DNA of 6,336 nt from assembly GCA_018814245.1 (NCBI GenBank), contig JAHIZN010000373.1, positions 1 through 6,336 on the forward strand, written 5' to 3'. Below, one piece after another: positions 6,166-6,336 of this stretch; the stretch's first letter is position 1; each line of letters starts with the position of its first letter. This stretch comes from a bacterium (GTDB taxonomy: Bacteria; UBA9089; CG2-30-40-21). The notes below the pieces were generated by a model. It saw only the letters and a list, made by a program, of their open reading frames with translations. It did no database searches and was not told the DNA's origin. A program made the translations under genes and the position numbers.

Positions 6166-6210
6166 GGATAATTGGGTAGTGTCTGTAAATAGCTAACTCT
6201 TTGTGAATAG
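6163..6210 (-). promoter_or_regulatory. Two DnaA-box-like 9-mers upstream of the 834-residue gene
   Basis: TTATCCACA at 6171-6163 matches the DnaA-box consensus exactly, and CTATTCACA at 6210-6202 differs at the first base. Both are in the same orientation, 39 bases apart. One perfect match in a window this size is not rare, so control by DnaA is only a possibility; no origin-like gene or AT-rich unwinding element accompanies them. Confidence 0.25.
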
Positions 6211-6212
6211 GC
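6174..6212. repeat. Possible transposon-end remnant
   Basis: The stretch begins GGGTAGTGTCTGTAAATAGC and ends at GAATAGGC. Its complement shares GCCTATT, CACAAA and TTTACAGA, in the same order, with the right half of the foldback element (3495-3518), and both run on to a TACCC end. It may be a scrap of a related element. It could also contain promoter elements: a TTGCCT/TATTTA pair with 17-base spacing can be read on the minus strand. Confidence 0.3.
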
Positions 6213-6240
6213 AAAATATCCCTCATTTATAAGCTAATAA

Positions 6241-6263
6241 GCGACCACAAGGGTCGCAGCTAC
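6241..6263 (-). repeat. REP-like hairpin, left copy
   Basis: Read on the minus strand this is GTAG, CT, then a perfect six-base stem GCGACC/GGTCGC with loop CTTGT. A GTAG tetranucleotide at the foot of a short hairpin is the hallmark of REP sequences mobilised by RAYT (IS200-like) transposases. It faces the right copy across a 31-base spacer. Confidence 0.6.
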
Positions 6264-6294
6264 AAGAATCCAATACGCGCAAGCATGTGCCGAT

Positions 6295-6317
6295 GTAGCT
6301 GCAGGGCTTGTCCCTGC
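6295..6317 (+). repeat. REP-like hairpin, right copy
   Basis: GTAG, CT, then a perfect six-base stem GCAGGG/CCCTGC with the same CTTGT loop as the left copy. The two copies differ at four stem positions on each arm, yet both stems pair perfectly, so the changes are compensatory. With the left copy it forms a BIME-like inverted pair (6241-6317). No transposase gene is in the window. Confidence 0.6.
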
Positions 6318-6336
6318 CTCTGATTATCAATACAAC

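Noticed and set aside
6241..6317. CRISPR array or tRNA
   Set aside because: Only two inverted, not direct, repeats are present, with no regular spacers, and no cloverleaf can be drawn.

Overview
The window is bacterial: there are strong AGGAGG ribosome-binding sites, a perfect sigma-70-type promoter, a VapBC-type toxin-antitoxin pair and a pdxA gene. Every gene I can support lies on the minus strand. The DNA looks AT-rich. Decaying HEAT-repeat genes, MITE-like and REP-like repeats and an orphan radical SAM enzyme fit an uncultured or candidate-phylum bacterium, but I cannot name a lineage from the sequence alone.

In minus-strand order, from the right edge: (a) 6128-6336 is non-coding. It holds a pair of inverted REP-like hairpins (6241-6317), a short stretch resembling a transposon end (6174-6212), two DnaA-box-like 9-mers and a small hairpin upstream of the next gene. 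(b) 6127-3623 encodes an 834-residue protein with an N-terminal zinc-ribbon-like knuckle, HEAT-like helices, and a C-terminal half resembling the XPB/Ssl2-type helicase-associated domain, but with no helicase motor. (c) 3622-3243 is intergenic and mostly filled by a foldback MITE-like element (3291-3562) that ends 48 bases before the pdxA start. (d) 3242-2271 is a full-length pdxA, with a hairpin overlapping its stop codon. (e) 2232-2143 is a possible 29-codon peptide gene just ahead of (f) 2109-919, a radical SAM/SPASM enzyme of the peptide-modifying type.

(g) 929-481 holds broken HEAT-repeat material: a 20-codon remnant, then a truncated HEAT gene that keeps a good start and ribosome-binding site but runs out of frame into vapB. 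(h) 647-1 is a VapBC toxin-antitoxin module with its own consensus promoter. The antitoxin frame is interrupted by a one-base shift. The toxin (PIN-domain RNase) starts at TTG inside the end of the antitoxin gene and runs off the left edge, with all expected acidic residues seen so far.

The genes do not form one obvious pathway. pdxA is a housekeeping cofactor gene. The radical SAM enzyme with its candidate peptide, the vapBC module and the motor-less helicase-like protein are accessory. The most interesting points are the peptide next to an orphan SPASM enzyme, the domain make-up of the 834-residue protein, the frameshifted antitoxin under a perfect promoter, and the two kinds of non-coding repeat.
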